Shown here: in pieces, positions 1 through 10,845 of the stretch
Layout of the letters: the number at the start of each line of letters is the position of its first letter
Position numbering within the stretch: position 1 is the stretch's first letter
NCBI GenBank assembly: GCA_030824115.1
Contig: JAVBYI010000019.1
Span: 55,780-119,779, forward strand
Source of the DNA: Rhodocyclaceae bacterium
Lineage (GTDB): Bacteria > Pseudomonadota > Gammaproteobacteria > Burkholderiales > Rhodocyclaceae
Length of the DNA stretch: 64,000 bases
Direction of reading: 5' to 3'
Program-made: the position numbers and the translations under genes
The notes under the pieces: model-generated
What the model was told of the DNA's origin: nothing
The model's database searches: none
The model's input: the letters and a program-made list of their open reading frames with translations, nothing else

Positions 1-2032
<2,032 letters not shown>

Positions 2033-2043
2033 TTTGCTTCTCC

Positions 2044-2871
2044 TTAGTCGCGCAGCAGGTCGTTGATGCTGGTCTTGGAGCGGGTTTGGGCATCCACCTG
2101 CTTGACGATGACGGCGCAGGCGAGGCTGTATTTGCCATCGGCGGAGGGGAGATTGCCGGCCACGACGACTGAGCCTTCGGGCACGCGGCCGTAGGTGATT
2201 TCGCCGGTGGCGCGGTTGTAGATCTTGGTGCTCTGGCTGATGAACACGCCCATCGACAGTACGCAGTTATCTTCGACGATGACGCCTTCAACGACTTCGG
2301 AACGCGCGCCGATGAAGCAGTTGTCGCCGATGATGGTCGGGTTGGCCTGCAGTGGTTCGAGTACGCCGCCGATGCCGACGCCGCCGCTCAGGTGCACGTT
2401 CTTGCCGATCTGGGCGCAGGAGCCGACGGTAGCCCAGGTGTCCACCATCGTGTTCTCACCGACGTAGGCGCCGATGTTCACGAAGCTGGGCATCAGCACG
2501 ACGTTGTTGCCGATGTAGGAACCACGGCGCACGACGGCGCCGGGGACGACGCGGAAGCCGCCCTTCTGGAAGGTATGCGTGTCGTAATGGGCGAACTTGG
2601 TGGGCACCTTGTCGAAATAGCGGATCGGGCCGCCATCCATCAGGCTGTTGTCCTCGATGCGGAAAGAAAGCAGCACGGCTTTCTTGATCCACTGGTTCGT
2701 CACCCATTGGCCGTCGATCTTCTCGGCGACGCGCAATGCACCCTTGTCGAGTTCGTCCAGCACGGTCTGGACTGCTTCGCCGAGGCGGGCGGGAGAAGAG
2801 CCGGGCTTCAGGCTGGCACGGTCTTCCCAGTATTGTTCGATGAGGCTTTGCAGTTCGGCAGTGGCGGACAT
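2044..2871 (-). CDS. dapD: tetrahydrodipicolinate N-succinyltransferase
   Basis: Transfers succinyl from succinyl-CoA to tetrahydrodipicolinate, opening the succinylase branch of lysine/diaminopimelate synthesis. The 275-residue protein has an N-terminal helical part with [13 protein letters not shown] and then a left-handed beta helix built of hexapeptide repeats (for example [20 protein letters not shown] and [12 protein letters not shown]). Length and sequence match the trimeric enzyme family throughout. It lies 29 bases after dapC and 11 bases before pilU on the same strand, consistent with one transcript. Confidence 0.96.
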   Translation of the reverse strand: MSATAELQSLIEQYWEDRASLKPGSSPARLGEAVQTVLDELDKGALRVAEKIDGQWVTNQWIKKAVLLSFRIEDNSLMDGGPIRYFDKVPTKFAHYDTHTFQKGGFRVVPGAVVRRGSYIGNNVVLMPSFVNIGAYVGENTMVDTWATVGSCAQIGKNVHLSGGVGIGGVLEPLQANPTIIGDNCFIGARSEVVEGVIVEDNCVLSMGVFISQSTKIYNRATGEITYGRVPEGSVVVAGNLPSADGKYSLACAVIVKQVDAQTRSKTSINDLLRD

Positions 2872-2900
2872 GAGGACGGTTTCCTTGTCAATAAAGTTGG

Positions 2901-4103
2901 TTAGAGCGATTCACAGAATTCGGCAATGCGGTGGGCCGCTTCGAGGCATTCCGCCACGCCGGCGACGAGGGCGATACGAATGAAATTGCGACCGGGATTG
3001 ATTCCGCCGGCATCGCGGGCAAGGTAGCTACCGGGTAGAACGCTCACATTATATTGGGCGTGCAGGCGGCGGGTGAATTCCGTGTCCGAGAGGCCGGTGG
3101 GGGCGGTATTCGCCCACAGGTAAAAGCCGGCATCGGGCAGGGCGGTGGTCAGGTGCTTGGCCACGATGGGCGTGACTTGCGCAAACTTCTCGGCATACAG
3201 ACGACGGTTTTCAAGCACATGCGCTTCGTCGCGCCAGGCGGCGGCGCTGGCGGCCTGCACGGGCGGTGACATGGCACACCCGTGATAAGTGCGGTAGAGC
3301 CAGAATTTCTTGAGGATGGCCGCATCGCCGGCGACGAAGCCAGAGCGCAGGCCGGGCACGTTCGAGCGCTTCGACAGGCTGCTGAACATGACGAGGTTCC
3401 TGTAGTCGTCGCGACCGAGTTTCCGGGCAGCTTCGAGTCCGCCCAGTGGCGGTTTGGCTTCGTCGAAATAAATTTCCGAATAGCACTCGTCGGCGGCGAT
3501 GACGAAACCGTAGCGGTCAGATAGGTCAAACAGCAATTGCCACTCATCGAGCGCCATCACCTTGCCGGTCGGGTTGCCCGGCGAGCAGACATAGACCAGT
3601 TGGCAGTTCTGCCAGATTTCTTCGGGCACGCCGGCCCAGTCCATGCGGAAATCATTGCCCGGCAGGTTGTTGAGGAAGAAGGGGCGGGCGCCGGCCAGCA
3701 GCGCGGCACCTTCGTAGATCTGATAGAAGGGGTTCGGCGAGATCACCACGGGTTGCCCATGCTTCGGTGCAATGATGGTCTGGGCAAAGGCAAACAGCGC
3801 TTCGCGCGAACCATTCACGGGCAGAACTTGGGAAGAAGCATCAGGGGCCGGAATGCCGTAGCGCCTGCCGATCCAGTCGGCAATGGCTTTTCTCAGGTCG
3901 TCACTGCCATTGGTGGTCGGGTAGTTGGCGAGGCCGGCAAGTCCTGCGGTGAGCGCCTCCTTGATGAAGGCGGGGGTCGGGTGCTGCGGTTCGCCGATGT
4001 GCAGCTTGATTTCCTTGCGGGCGGCGGGGGGCTTGTTGTCGGCAAATAGAGCACGCAGTTTTTCGAAGGGATAGGACTGCAGCTTGTCGAGATGGGGATT
4101 CAT
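2901..4103 (-). CDS. dapC: N-succinyldiaminopimelate aminotransferase
   Basis: PLP-dependent class I/II aminotransferase making N-succinyl-LL-diaminopimelate from the keto form with glutamate as donor. The 400-residue chain has the family N-terminus ([18 protein letters not shown]), the [10 protein letters not shown] loop, the [11 protein letters not shown] segment and the PLP-lysine motif [16 protein letters not shown]. Its place directly before dapD supports DapC over a generic aminotransferase. The start overlaps the end of the upstream membrane-protein gene by four bases, suggesting coupled translation. Confidence 0.94.
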   Translation of the reverse strand: MNPHLDKLQSYPFEKLRALFADNKPPAARKEIKLHIGEPQHPTPAFIKEALTAGLAGLANYPTTNGSDDLRKAIADWIGRRYGIPAPDASSQVLPVNGSREALFAFAQTIIAPKHGQPVVISPNPFYQIYEGAALLAGARPFFLNNLPGNDFRMDWAGVPEEIWQNCQLVYVCSPGNPTGKVMALDEWQLLFDLSDRYGFVIAADECYSEIYFDEAKPPLGGLEAARKLGRDDYRNLVMFSSLSKRSNVPGLRSGFVAGDAAILKKFWLYRTYHGCAMSPPVQAASAAAWRDEAHVLENRRLYAEKFAQVTPIVAKHLTTALPDAGFYLWANTAPTGLSDTEFTRRLHAQYNVSVLPGSYLARDAGGINPGRNFIRIALVAGVAECLEAAHRIAEFCESL

Positions 4104-4828
4104 GGCAGGACCTGGCGATAGAGTGCGCGGCTGGCATAGGCCAGCCAGGGCAGGGTAAGGGGCAGGAGAGGCAGAAGCAGAATGCTCGCGATGATGAGGG
4201 TCGAGAGCAGTGCGGCCCAGACCATCGCGGGTATGAAATTGCCGAAGACGACACGGACACTGGCGACCACCGCGTCGACGAGTCCGGCGCGGTTTTCACA
4301 GAGCAGCGGCACGGAGAAGGCCGAGACGTTGAAGAGCATGAAGGCGATAAAAAAACCGGACACGGCGCCCCAGATCAGAAAGTTCATCACGCCGGGCGTG
4401 GCGGGGATCAGTTCGGTGAGCCACACCGGGGCGCCACCGACCATGTAGCTGTAGAGAATCGCCGCATCGGTGACGAAGATCATGAACAGCAGGGCACAGA
4501 CCAGGGCAAGTACCCAGACGCGCTTGTCGGCAGCGGCGAATCCGCGTGCCGTACTGCCAGCGCCGACTTTTTCGCCCGCCTCATGCGCCTGCGCGATGCC
4601 GAAGAAGCCGGCCAGAATGGCCGGGCCGACCAGCATGAAAGCGCCCGCTGCGGCGATGATGAAGGGGGTGAAGCCCTGCGACAACAGGCCGCCGAGAATG
4701 AGCGCACCGATCAGGGTGAAAACACCAGCAAAGGCGATGCTTGTGCTACGTGTTGCGTTGGCGATTGCCCAGCCCTGCCGGAGTGCCAGGCGAATTTCGG
4801 GGAAGCCGAAGGGACGTGAGGCGATCAT
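4100..4828 (-). CDS. DUF2189-like integral membrane protein
   Basis: A 242-residue hydrophobic protein with about five or six predicted membrane segments (for example IAFAGVFTLIGALILGGLL, VLALVCALLFMIFVTDAA and FLIWGAVSGFFIAFMLF). The N-terminal part resembles the DUF2189 family of inner-membrane proteins, whose function is unknown; I assign no role. It is fused into the queF-dapC gene run with overlapping ends on both sides. A DE24 element lies in frame in a loop at residues 87-93, reading VGAGSTA, next to the charged stretch AHEAGEK. Confidence 0.75.
   Translation of the reverse strand: MIASRPFGFPEIRLALRQGWAIANATRSTSIAFAGVFTLIGALILGGLLSQGFTPFIIAAAGAFMLVGPAILAGFFGIAQAHEAGEKVGAGSTARGFAAADKRVWVLALVCALLFMIFVTDAAILYSYMVGGAPVWLTELIPATPGVMNFLIWGAVSGFFIAFMLFNVSAFSVPLLCENRAGLVDAVVASVRVVFGNFIPAMVWAALLSTLIIASILLLPLLPLTLPWLAYASRALYRQVLP
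4548..4571 (+). repeat. DE24 dispersed element, copy 1 (in DUF2189-like gene)
   Basis: Reference description for all DE24 copies: a 24-base block with consensus GCCGTCYYG, then CCAGCGCCGAC, then WTTT, often preceded by T or AT; strand + means this reading on the plus strand. This copy has one clear departure, A at base 6. The host gene is on minus and reads it in frame as VGAGSTA. Confidence 0.85.
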
Positions 4829-5247
4829 CAGCCGCGCGTGTTGGACTGACCGGAGAAGCTGGCTAGTTCAACGTGCGGTGCCGGCTTCCAGCCCTTCTTG
4901 CGATGTTCGGCAACGACATTGGTGAAGATGCCGCCACGCACATAGAAGCGTGTAGTGAGACGCATGAAGCGCGGCTTGGTGGCCTTGACCAGATCGTCGA
5001 GGATGCGATTGGTGACATCCTCGTGGAAATGACCTTCGTCGCGGAAGCTCCACATGTAGAGCTTGAGGCTCTTCAACTCGACGCACAGCTTGTCGGCGAT
5101 GTAGTCCAACGTCAGCACGGCGAAATCGGGCTGGCCGGTCTTCGGACACAGACAGGTGAATTCGGGGATTTCCATGTGGATCTGGTAATCCCGCTGCGGG
5201 GCCGGGTTGGGGAAAGTTTCGAGGGTTTTGGTGGGGGCGCTGGACAT
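4828..5247 (-). CDS. queF: NADPH-dependent preQ0 reductase
   Basis: Reduces 7-cyano-7-deazaguanine (preQ0) to preQ1, the nitrile-reduction step of queuosine tRNA modification. At 139 residues it is the short, single-domain QueF type. The signature [13 protein letters not shown] carries the catalytic cysteine, and [16 protein letters not shown] is the QueF NADPH/substrate motif. It is the first gene of the minus-strand run leading into dapC. Its upstream region (5248-5314) also holds a DE24 copy and serves the divergent fadD-like gene. Confidence 0.96.
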   Translation of the reverse strand: MSSAPTKTLETFPNPAPQRDYQIHMEIPEFTCLCPKTGQPDFAVLTLDYIADKLCVELKSLKLYMWSFRDEGHFHEDVTNRILDDLVKATKPRFMRLTTRFYVRGGIFTNVVAEHRKKGWKPAPHVELASFSGQSNTRG

Positions 5248-5287
5248 GGCAACTTGACCGTAATTTGAGCCAGACGATTATAGTAGT

Positions 5288-5311
5288 GCCGTCCTGCCAG
5301 CGCCGACATTT
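5288..5311 (+). repeat. DE24 dispersed element, copy 2 (directly before fadD-like start)
   Basis: The TTT end lies three bases before the ATG at 5315, so the whole ribosome-binding region of the fadD-like gene is made of the element and no purine-rich Shine-Dalgarno run is visible. It occupies much of the 67-base gap between divergent queF and fadD. Confidence 0.9.
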
Positions 5312-5314
5312 GAC

Positions 5315-6970
5315 ATGCACACTCCTTGGCTGAAATCCTACCCGCCGGGCGTTCCCGCCACCATCGACACAACGGCCCTGCAGCCGCTCGATGCGATGTT
5401 CGCTGCGGCCTGCCAGCGTCATGCCACTCGGGTGGCCTATGTCAGCATGGGGCAGACGCTGACGTATGCCGAGTTGGCCGCCCACAGCCGTGCCTTCGCC
5501 GGCTGGCTGCAGTCGCGCGGGTTGCAGAAGGGTGAGCGCGTGGCGCTGATGCTGCCCAATCTGCTGCAGTATCCGGTGGCCTTCTTCGGTACCTTGTTGG
5601 CGGGTGGCGTGGTGGTGAATTGCAATCCGCTCACTACGCCGCGCGAACTCGGCCAGTTGCTGCAGGACACCCAACCGAAAGTGCTGGTCACCATCGAGAA
5701 CTTTGCGCATGTGGTCGAACAGGTGCAGGCGCAAGGCACATTGCGCCATGTCATCGTTTCTTCGGTGGGCGAGCTGTTGGGGCCGCTGAAAGGCCAGCTG
5801 GTCGATTTCGTGCTGCGGCAGGTCAAGCGTGTGGTGCCGCCGTGGCATCTGCACGGGGCTGTGCGTTTCCGTGAGGCACTGGCGCAGGGTAAGGCGCATG
5901 GCTTTCAGCCCCCTGATCTGACCACCGACGATCTTGCCCTGCTGCAAGCCACCGGGGGCACGACCGGACTGCCCAAGGCGGCGATGTTGACGCACGGCAA
6001 CATGGCGGCGAATGTCACACAGGCGCTTGCGTGGCTCAAACCGGTGGTGCGCGAAGGCGAGGAGTGCATCCTGACGCCGCTGCCGCTGTTCCATGTGTTT
6101 GCCCTGACGGCCAATTGCCTGAGCTTCCTAATGCTGGGCGCGAAGAATGTGCTGATTGCCAACCCGCGCGATATTCCGGCCTTCATCAAGGAATGGCGCA
6201 AGCATCCGGTGACGGTGGTGACAGGGGTGAATACCCTGTTCAACGCCCTGCTGAATCACGCGGATTTTGCCCGGCTCGACTTCGGAACCCTGCGCATCAC
6301 GCTGGGCGGTGGCATGGCGGTGCAGGCGCCGGTGGCCGAACGCTGGCTGCAGATCACCGGCGTGCCGCTGCTGCAGGCTTATGGGCTGACCGAATGTTCG
6401 CCGGCGGTGACCATCGATCCGCTCGACCTGCCGGCCTTCAACGGTGCCATCGGCCTGCCGATGCCGTCGACCGAACTGGAGATTCGTGACGATAGCGGCC
6501 ATGCGCTGGCGCTGGGCGCGGTGGGGGAAATCTGCGTGCGTGGCCCGCAGGTGATGACGGGATACTGGCAGCGCCCGGCGGAGACGGCGGCGGCGTTCCA
6601 TGCCGATGGTTTCTTGCGCACAGGCGACCTGGGCATGCTCGATGCGGCAGGCTATGTCTATCTGGTCGACCGCAAGAAGGATGTGATCCTCGTTTCCGGC
6701 TTCAATGTCTATCCGAACGAAGTGGAGGAAGCCGTCGTCCTGCATCCGGCCATTCTGGAGGCGGCGGCGATTGGCGTGCCGGATGCCCATTCTGGCGAGG
6801 CGGTGAAAGTCTTTGCGGTGCGGCGCGATCCCGCGCTGACTGAAGCAGCGCTGATCGCCCATTGCCGTAGCGTGTTGACCGGTTACAAGGTGCCGCGCAT
6901 CGTCGAGTTTCGCGACAGCCTGCCGCACACGACGGTCGGCAAGATCCTGCGGCGGGCCTTGAAGGTCTGA
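5315..6970 (+). CDS. fadD: long-chain fatty acid-CoA ligase, FadD-like
   Basis: ANL-superfamily adenylate-forming enzyme that activates fatty acids to acyl-CoA. The 551-residue protein has the P-loop-like motif ATGGTTGLPKAAMLTH, the substrate-tunnel region PLPLFHVFALT, the aromatic-rich YGLTECSP motif, the hinge aspartate context GFLRTGDLGMLD, DRKKDVILVSGFNVYPNE and the C-terminal lysine in TTVGKILRR. These match FadD rather than acetyl-CoA synthetase. It ends at 6970, directly against the stop of the convergent sensor gene with no spacer. Substrate range cannot be told from sequence. Confidence 0.88.
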   Translation: MHTPWLKSYPPGVPATIDTTALQPLDAMFAAACQRHATRVAYVSMGQTLTYAELAAHSRAFAGWLQSRGLQKGERVALMLPNLLQYPVAFFGTLLAGGVVVNCNPLTTPRELGQLLQDTQPKVLVTIENFAHVVEQVQAQGTLRHVIVSSVGELLGPLKGQLVDFVLRQVKRVVPPWHLHGAVRFREALAQGKAHGFQPPDLTTDDLALLQATGGTTGLPKAAMLTHGNMAANVTQALAWLKPVVREGEECILTPLPLFHVFALTANCLSFLMLGAKNVLIANPRDIPAFIKEWRKHPVTVVTGVNTLFNALLNHADFARLDFGTLRITLGGGMAVQAPVAERWLQITGVPLLQAYGLTECSPAVTIDPLDLPAFNGAIGLPMPSTELEIRDDSGHALALGAVGEICVRGPQVMTGYWQRPAETAAAFHADGFLRTGDLGMLDAAGYVYLVDRKKDVILVSGFNVYPNEVEEAVVLHPAILEAAAIGVPDAHSGEAVKVFAVRRDPALTEAALIAHCRSVLTGYKVPRIVEFRDSLPHTTVGKILRRALKV

Positions 6971-8458
6971 TCAGTCGAGCCAGTTGCCGAGGGCGGCGAT
7001 GAGCTCGGCGAGTTCGCCGCGCCACTCATGCACTTGATCGATGGTGATGCGCTCCCCCGCTTTGAGGCGCTTATCGGCCGCCTTGAACTGCTCGGCAATA
7101 CGGAGTGCGCCGATCTGGAACATCAGCCCCTTCATGGAGTGAACGATGTGCTGGACTTCTTTCCAGTCGGCACGCTGAAACGCTTGCTCAACGCGGTCGA
7201 GGTAGGGCGGCATGTCCTGCATGGCCGACTGGAGCATCATGCGCGCGATGGTGCGCTCGCCGCCAATCTGATCCAGCATGCGGGCTTCGTCGAAAACGAC
7301 GTGCGTGGGTTCAGCACTGACGGCAGACGTTGCGGTTTGCATTGGCGTTACCGCGCTACCTTTGCCTGTTCGCAGCCACCGATCCAGCAGATGGGCGAGG
7401 GTATTGAGATCGATTGGCTTGGCGATGAAATCGTCCATGCCCGCTGCCATCGCGGCTTTGCGATCCTTTTCGTAGGCGTCGGCTGTCAGGGCAATGATCG
7501 GCAGGCGCGGCCGTCCTTCGGTCGACTCCCAGGCGCGGATGCGTCGCGTGGCTGTGTGGCCATCCATGATCGGCATCTGGACATCCATCAGGATCAGGTC
7601 GGGGCCGGGGTCGAGCATTGCGGCATCGAGGCCCTGCTGGCCGTTTTCAGCCACCATGACCTGAAGCCCGAGCCGGTCGAGCATGGCGGCAACCACCTTG
7701 CGGTTGGTGGGGTTGTCTTCCACCACGAGGATGCGCCCGGACAGGTGCGTTGGGACATTCTTCCGCTCGGCCTCAGTCGCGTTGGCCGGTTGCAGTTGCA
7801 AGGTATGCTGACGCAGTTGCGCTTCCGATTGCAGCAGTTGGGACTGGTTTGCGTCGACCGTAGCCGCTATCTCGTTGAAAGCCTCGGTCGCCTCGCTGAC
7901 TTCCGGGCGGCCAGCCGGCTTCAGGCGCAGGACCATCCATGTGCCGATGAAATTAATCGCGATCGCCAGCAGCAGGATGCCCATGTGCTTGAGCAGATGC
8001 GCCCAGGCGCGGTCGGCCAGCGGACGCGGACTGAGTGTCAGGTAAAGCTGTCCGTATTCGCGGCCGCCGACGGTGACGCTGGCAACGCCCTGCACGTCGT
8101 CATGTCCAAACAGTCTCAGGAACCATGCCGGTGCGCTACCGGTAACAAGGACATTCTTGCTGTGCAGCGTGATGCCCTTGATGTCGCGGAACTGCACCTC
8201 AGTCACCAGCGGACGGGTCGTGTAGCGATCCAGCATCTGCTGCAAGGTGGAGAAATCCCCGATTACCACGGCTTCGGCGAGCGTCCCGGGCAGGGTTTCA
8301 AGCTCCTGATCCAGCCGATGGCGGAGATCGGAACGGATATCGCTGGCTTCCTCGCGTGCCGTGATCATCACCATGACCAGAGCCGCCACCAGCAGTGCAA
8401 TGCCGGTGGCGACCAGCAGGCGTCCGACGATGGGGAGGCGGTGCCAGCGTTGTTGCAT
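6971..8458 (-). CDS. membrane sensor with receiver and Hpt domains but no histidine kinase core
   Basis: The 495-residue protein has two membrane segments (about residues 13-32 and 160-178) around a ~125-residue periplasmic region. A short HAMP-like/coiled stretch follows (about 180-222), then at about 241-360 a receiver with phosphoacceptor Asp 292 (LILMDVQMPIMDG) and AKPID lysine, then an Hpt domain with His 440 (VHSMKG). The HisKA and HATPase domains expected between the coil and receiver are absent: the join near residue 222 runs straight from LRQHTLQLQ into the linker before the receiver. Such architecture normally belongs to a hybrid kinase, so an internal in-frame deletion is likely (inference). 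It follows the truncated PhnD-like gene by four bases. It could accept phosphate only from another kinase. Confidence 0.8.
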   Translation of the reverse strand: MQQRWHRLPIVGRLLVATGIALLVAALVMVMITAREEASDIRSDLRHRLDQELETLPGTLAEAVVIGDFSTLQQMLDRYTTRPLVTEVQFRDIKGITLHSKNVLVTGSAPAWFLRLFGHDDVQGVASVTVGGREYGQLYLTLSPRPLADRAWAHLLKHMGILLLAIAINFIGTWMVLRLKPAGRPEVSEATEAFNEIAATVDANQSQLLQSEAQLRQHTLQLQPANATEAERKNVPTHLSGRILVVEDNPTNRKVVAAMLDRLGLQVMVAENGQQGLDAAMLDPGPDLILMDVQMPIMDGHTATRRIRAWESTEGRPRLPIIALTADAYEKDRKAAMAAGMDDFIAKPIDLNTLAHLLDRWLRTGKGSAVTPMQTATSAVSAEPTHVVFDEARMLDQIGGERTIARMMLQSAMQDMPPYLDRVEQAFQRADWKEVQHIVHSMKGLMFQIGALRIAEQFKAADKRLKAGERITIDQVHEWRGELAELIAALGNWLD

Positions 8459-8462
8459 GGTC

Positions 8463-8987
8463 TTACTTGCGGTAGCGCTGGTTGTCGGCGGGCGAGGATG
8501 CGCGAAAACCCAGCGGGGGCTTCTGGCCGATGGCCCGGGCGCTGGCGTCGAGAATCTTCATACCGGCCGGATCAAGGTCCATGCCGTCGATGGTCGTCCT
8601 GACCGCCATCACGATGTGTTTGGGTACCCGTGGATGCACGGAAACTGGCAAGCCGACTTCCTGGCCGGTCATCACTTCGTCGCGGGGGCGCAGGATGACT
8701 TGGTAATTGACGGCAGCCATGCGGGGCTGGAAGATGGACTTGGAATAAACAAAGTCATATTCGCCGCGCTCGATCGCATTGTTCGATTCGGGGGCCGTGC
8801 GCGTTACCTTCAATTCGAGTTCGATGCCGGTTTTTTGCTGGACGTAGGCGAGGATCGGGTTCCAGTATTGGGCGGTGAGCACCGCGCTGCGCTGCGACAG
8901 GACACCGAAGCTGTAGGTGTCGGCCTGTGCCGTCGCAGTTGCAAGCCAAAGTCCGGTCAGGGCAAGAAAAAAACGTATGAATTGCAT
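8463..8987 (-). CDS. PhnD-like periplasmic binding protein, internally shortened
   Basis: The 174-residue product starts with a Sec signal peptide (hydrophobic LALTGLWLATATAQA) and continues like PhnD-type phosphate/phosphonate ABC binding proteins: YSFGVLSQRSAVLTAQYW, AIERGEYDFVYSKS, then YQVILRPRDEVMTGQ. Family members are usually near 280-300 residues. Here the middle is missing and the chain jumps to the C-terminal lobe (SVHPRVPKHIVMAVRTT, then GMKILDASA). Roughly 100 residues of the hinge and second lobe seem gone, in frame. Ligand binding is therefore doubtful. Such proteins often feed a neighbouring sensor kinase, which here is also missing its core. Confidence 0.7.
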   Translation of the reverse strand: MQFIRFFLALTGLWLATATAQADTYSFGVLSQRSAVLTAQYWNPILAYVQQKTGIELELKVTRTAPESNNAIERGEYDFVYSKSIFQPRMAAVNYQVILRPRDEVMTGQEVGLPVSVHPRVPKHIVMAVRTTIDGMDLDPAGMKILDASARAIGQKPPLGFRASSPADNQRYRK

Positions 8988-9010
8988 GATTGGCGATTAT
9001 GGCATGGACA

Positions 9011-9322
9011 TCAGCCCAGCCAGCGCAGGAGTCCGAGGGCCGCGAAGCCGGCGCCGATGGTCAGCAAGGTATTGCGCCAGCGTGCCGCGACAGCAATGGC
9101 GACCAGCCCGGCCCAGAACCTGGGGTTGTCGCCCATGTTGAACTGCCCGGCGACCAGCAACAGTTCGGGCACGGTGAGGGCTGTCAGCGCGGCGATGGGC
9201 ACAAAGGGCAGCCAGCGCACGAACCAGCCCGGCGGTTTGTAATGGCCTTCGAGGGCGATGAAGGAATAGCGGATCGCGAAGGTGATCAGCCCGCACGTAA
9301 TCCACAACGGTAACCAGTTCAT
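9011..9322 (-). CDS. azlD: AzlD-family branched-chain amino acid export subunit
   Basis: Small inner-membrane subunit that works with AzlC in export of branched-chain amino acids and analogues. The 103-residue chain has about four hydrophobic segments and the family features ITFAIRYSFIAL near the start and PFVPIAALTALTVPELL in the middle. The start overlaps the azlC stop by four bases, the usual azlC-azlD coupling. Exported substrate is not proven from sequence. Confidence 0.88.
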   Translation of the reverse strand: MNWLPLWITCGLITFAIRYSFIALEGHYKPPGWFVRWLPFVPIAALTALTVPELLLVAGQFNMGDNPRFWAGLVAIAVAARWRNTLLTIGAGFAALGLLRWLG

Positions 9323-10008
9323 CGTTTTTCTCCGATGAAGGCACCGGCGCCGAGTCCGGCCAGTGCCGCAGCGAACAGCCCGGTCTTGTAGGGCAGTGGT
9401 GCCAGCAGAACTGCCGTGGCGCCGGCGACGAGCGCAGCGGCCAGACGGGCACGGTTGTCGATCATCGGCACGACAATCGCGATGAAGGTCAGCGGCAGGG
9501 CGAAATCGAGATCGAGGCCGCTGGGCAACTGGGCACCGAGCAGCACGCCCGCGAGTGTCGCGAGCTGCCAGCCGGCCCAGAGCGCGAAGCCTGCACCGAA
9601 CAGAATCCAGTGTGCCGTCGGCGACTGCGGGTTATCGATCAGGTGCGGAATCGCGGCGGCATAAGCTTCGTCGGTCAGCAGGTAGGCCAGCAACAGCTTC
9701 CAGCGGCGCGGCAGGGCGTGCAGGATGGGGGCGACCGAGGCGCTGTAGAGCGCATGGCGCAGATTGATCAGGCCGACCGCGCCGACCGAGAGCAACGCCG
9801 GGGCGCCCGCGCCGACGAGTTGTGCCAGCAGGAATTGCGCCGAGCCGGCGAACACCAGCGAGGACATCAGGAAGGCCGCAAGCGGCGGAATGCCGCTTTG
9901 CAGCGCGACCACGCCGTAAATTACGCCAAACGGCACGACGCCGAGGTGCATCGGCATGAGGGCGCGCACACCGAGCAGGAAGGCGGAGGCAGGGGTCATC
10001 CTGCGCAT
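9319..10008 (-). CDS. azlC: AzlC-family branched-chain amino acid exporter
   Basis: Large membrane subunit of the AzlCD exporter, 229 residues with multiple hydrophobic segments. Diagnostic parts are the N-terminal PFGVIYGVVALQSGIPP, the FAGSAQFLLAQLVGAGAP helix and the INLRHALYSASVAP motif. A second in-frame ATG three codons downstream is possible. The annotated start lies four bases from the DE24 copy at 10013-10036, so the element forms the upstream translation-initiation region. Confidence 0.9.
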   Translation of the reverse strand: MRRMTPASAFLLGVRALMPMHLGVVPFGVIYGVVALQSGIPPLAAFLMSSLVFAGSAQFLLAQLVGAGAPALLSVGAVGLINLRHALYSASVAPILHALPRRWKLLLAYLLTDEAYAAAIPHLIDNPQSPTAHWILFGAGFALWAGWQLATLAGVLLGAQLPSGLDLDFALPLTFIAIVVPMIDNRARLAAALVAGATAVLLAPLPYKTGLFAAALAGLGAGAFIGEKR

Positions 10009-10012
10009 TATG

Positions 10013-10036
10013 CCCGTCGGCCCAGCGCCGACATTT
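10013..10036 (+). repeat. DE24 dispersed element, copy 3 (before azlC start)
   Basis: Four differences from consensus (base 1 and bases 7-9), but CCAGCGCCGACATTT is perfect. Its GCC end points at the azlC ATG at 10008, four bases away. Confidence 0.7.
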
Positions 10037-10049
10037 TGGGCGAGCGCGT

Positions 10050-10760
10050 CTAGGCGAGCGGTTTGCCGTTGGCGGTCAGACTCAGCGCGCCATCCTTCGA
10101 GAAGTGCAGGGCGATGGCATCGGCTTGGCGATTGTTGGAGAACAGATAACTGTATTTGGCGATCACGGCATCGATTTCTGCCTGGGAGCCGGCTGCCGCG
10201 TACGCCTCGTGGAAGGGCATGGACTTCTTCATCTCGACCAGATGCGAGGTGAGCGCGTTGACCGTGCGCAGTTCCCGGTCCAGCGCGGGGTCATTCTTCA
10301 ATGCTTGCTCGAATTCCGCCGCATAAGGGTAATCCGCAGGCAGTTGCATTTTTCCCGCGTTGTCGTAGGTAATGCTGGCGGGCGGGGATGGAATGTTGTT
10401 TTCCGCCAGGAAACCGGGGAGGCTGGCCGAGATGTGGCTGCTCAGCGCGTCGATATTCTTCTGGCTGGGCAATAGAAGCGGTACTGAGTCCAGATCGATC
10501 TGCGCATTGGCCGGCGGTGGCGAGAAGTAGGCGTCAATGTCCAGTTCCCGGGTGCCTTTACTGGTGTCGAAGGCGGCCGTTGTGCTCGCCGTTCCGGTTT
10601 GGGCGGCGAGCAGGTCGCGCGCTGACTGGGAAATGGAGACGCGGGCGGCAAAAGTTGCCGCCGGGTCGGCTTGGCTTGCTGTGGGCGGTGTCTGGTTCTG
10701 GCGCGACGGGAAATTCAGTTGCGATAAGGCCGAATAGGCGCTGGCAGGGGAGATTTGCAT
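10050..10760 (-). CDS. hypothetical protein with VSISQSAR motif
   Basis: I do not recognise a family for this 236-residue protein. It is hydrophilic, has no signal peptide or membrane segment, and has a Ser/Gln/Pro/Ala-rich N-terminal third. The segment ARVSISQSARDLLAAQ resembles a short motif seen in many unannotated, often flagellum-associated, proteobacterial proteins (weak recollection). The C-terminal half is mixed helical with SKDGALSLTANGKPL at the end. High third-position GC and the long open frame support it as coding. It is flanked by azlC and the GlxA-like regulator, all on minus. Confidence 0.6.
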   Translation of the reverse strand: MQISPASAYSALSQLNFPSRQNQTPPTASQADPAATFAARVSISQSARDLLAAQTGTASTTAAFDTSKGTRELDIDAYFSPPPANAQIDLDSVPLLLPSQKNIDALSSHISASLPGFLAENNIPSPPASITYDNAGKMQLPADYPYAAEFEQALKNDPALDRELRTVNALTSHLVEMKKSMPFHEAYAAAGSQAEIDAVIAKYSYLFSNNRQADAIALHFSKDGALSLTANGKPLA

Positions 10761-10821
10761 GAAAGCCTCCTTGGATTGTGCCGAGGTGCTGCAATCCGCG
10801 TGCCATGACTGGTGGCGATGC

Positions 10822-10845
10822 GCCGTCCGGCCAGTCCCGACTTTT
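10822..10845 (+). repeat. DE24 dispersed element, copy 4 (overlaps stop of GlxA-like gene)
   Basis: Diverged copy with changes in the centre (GG at bases 8-9, and TCC in place of GCG), but both ends are intact. Its T-run overlaps the minus-strand TAA stop codon of the regulator at 10844-10846. Confidence 0.6.
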
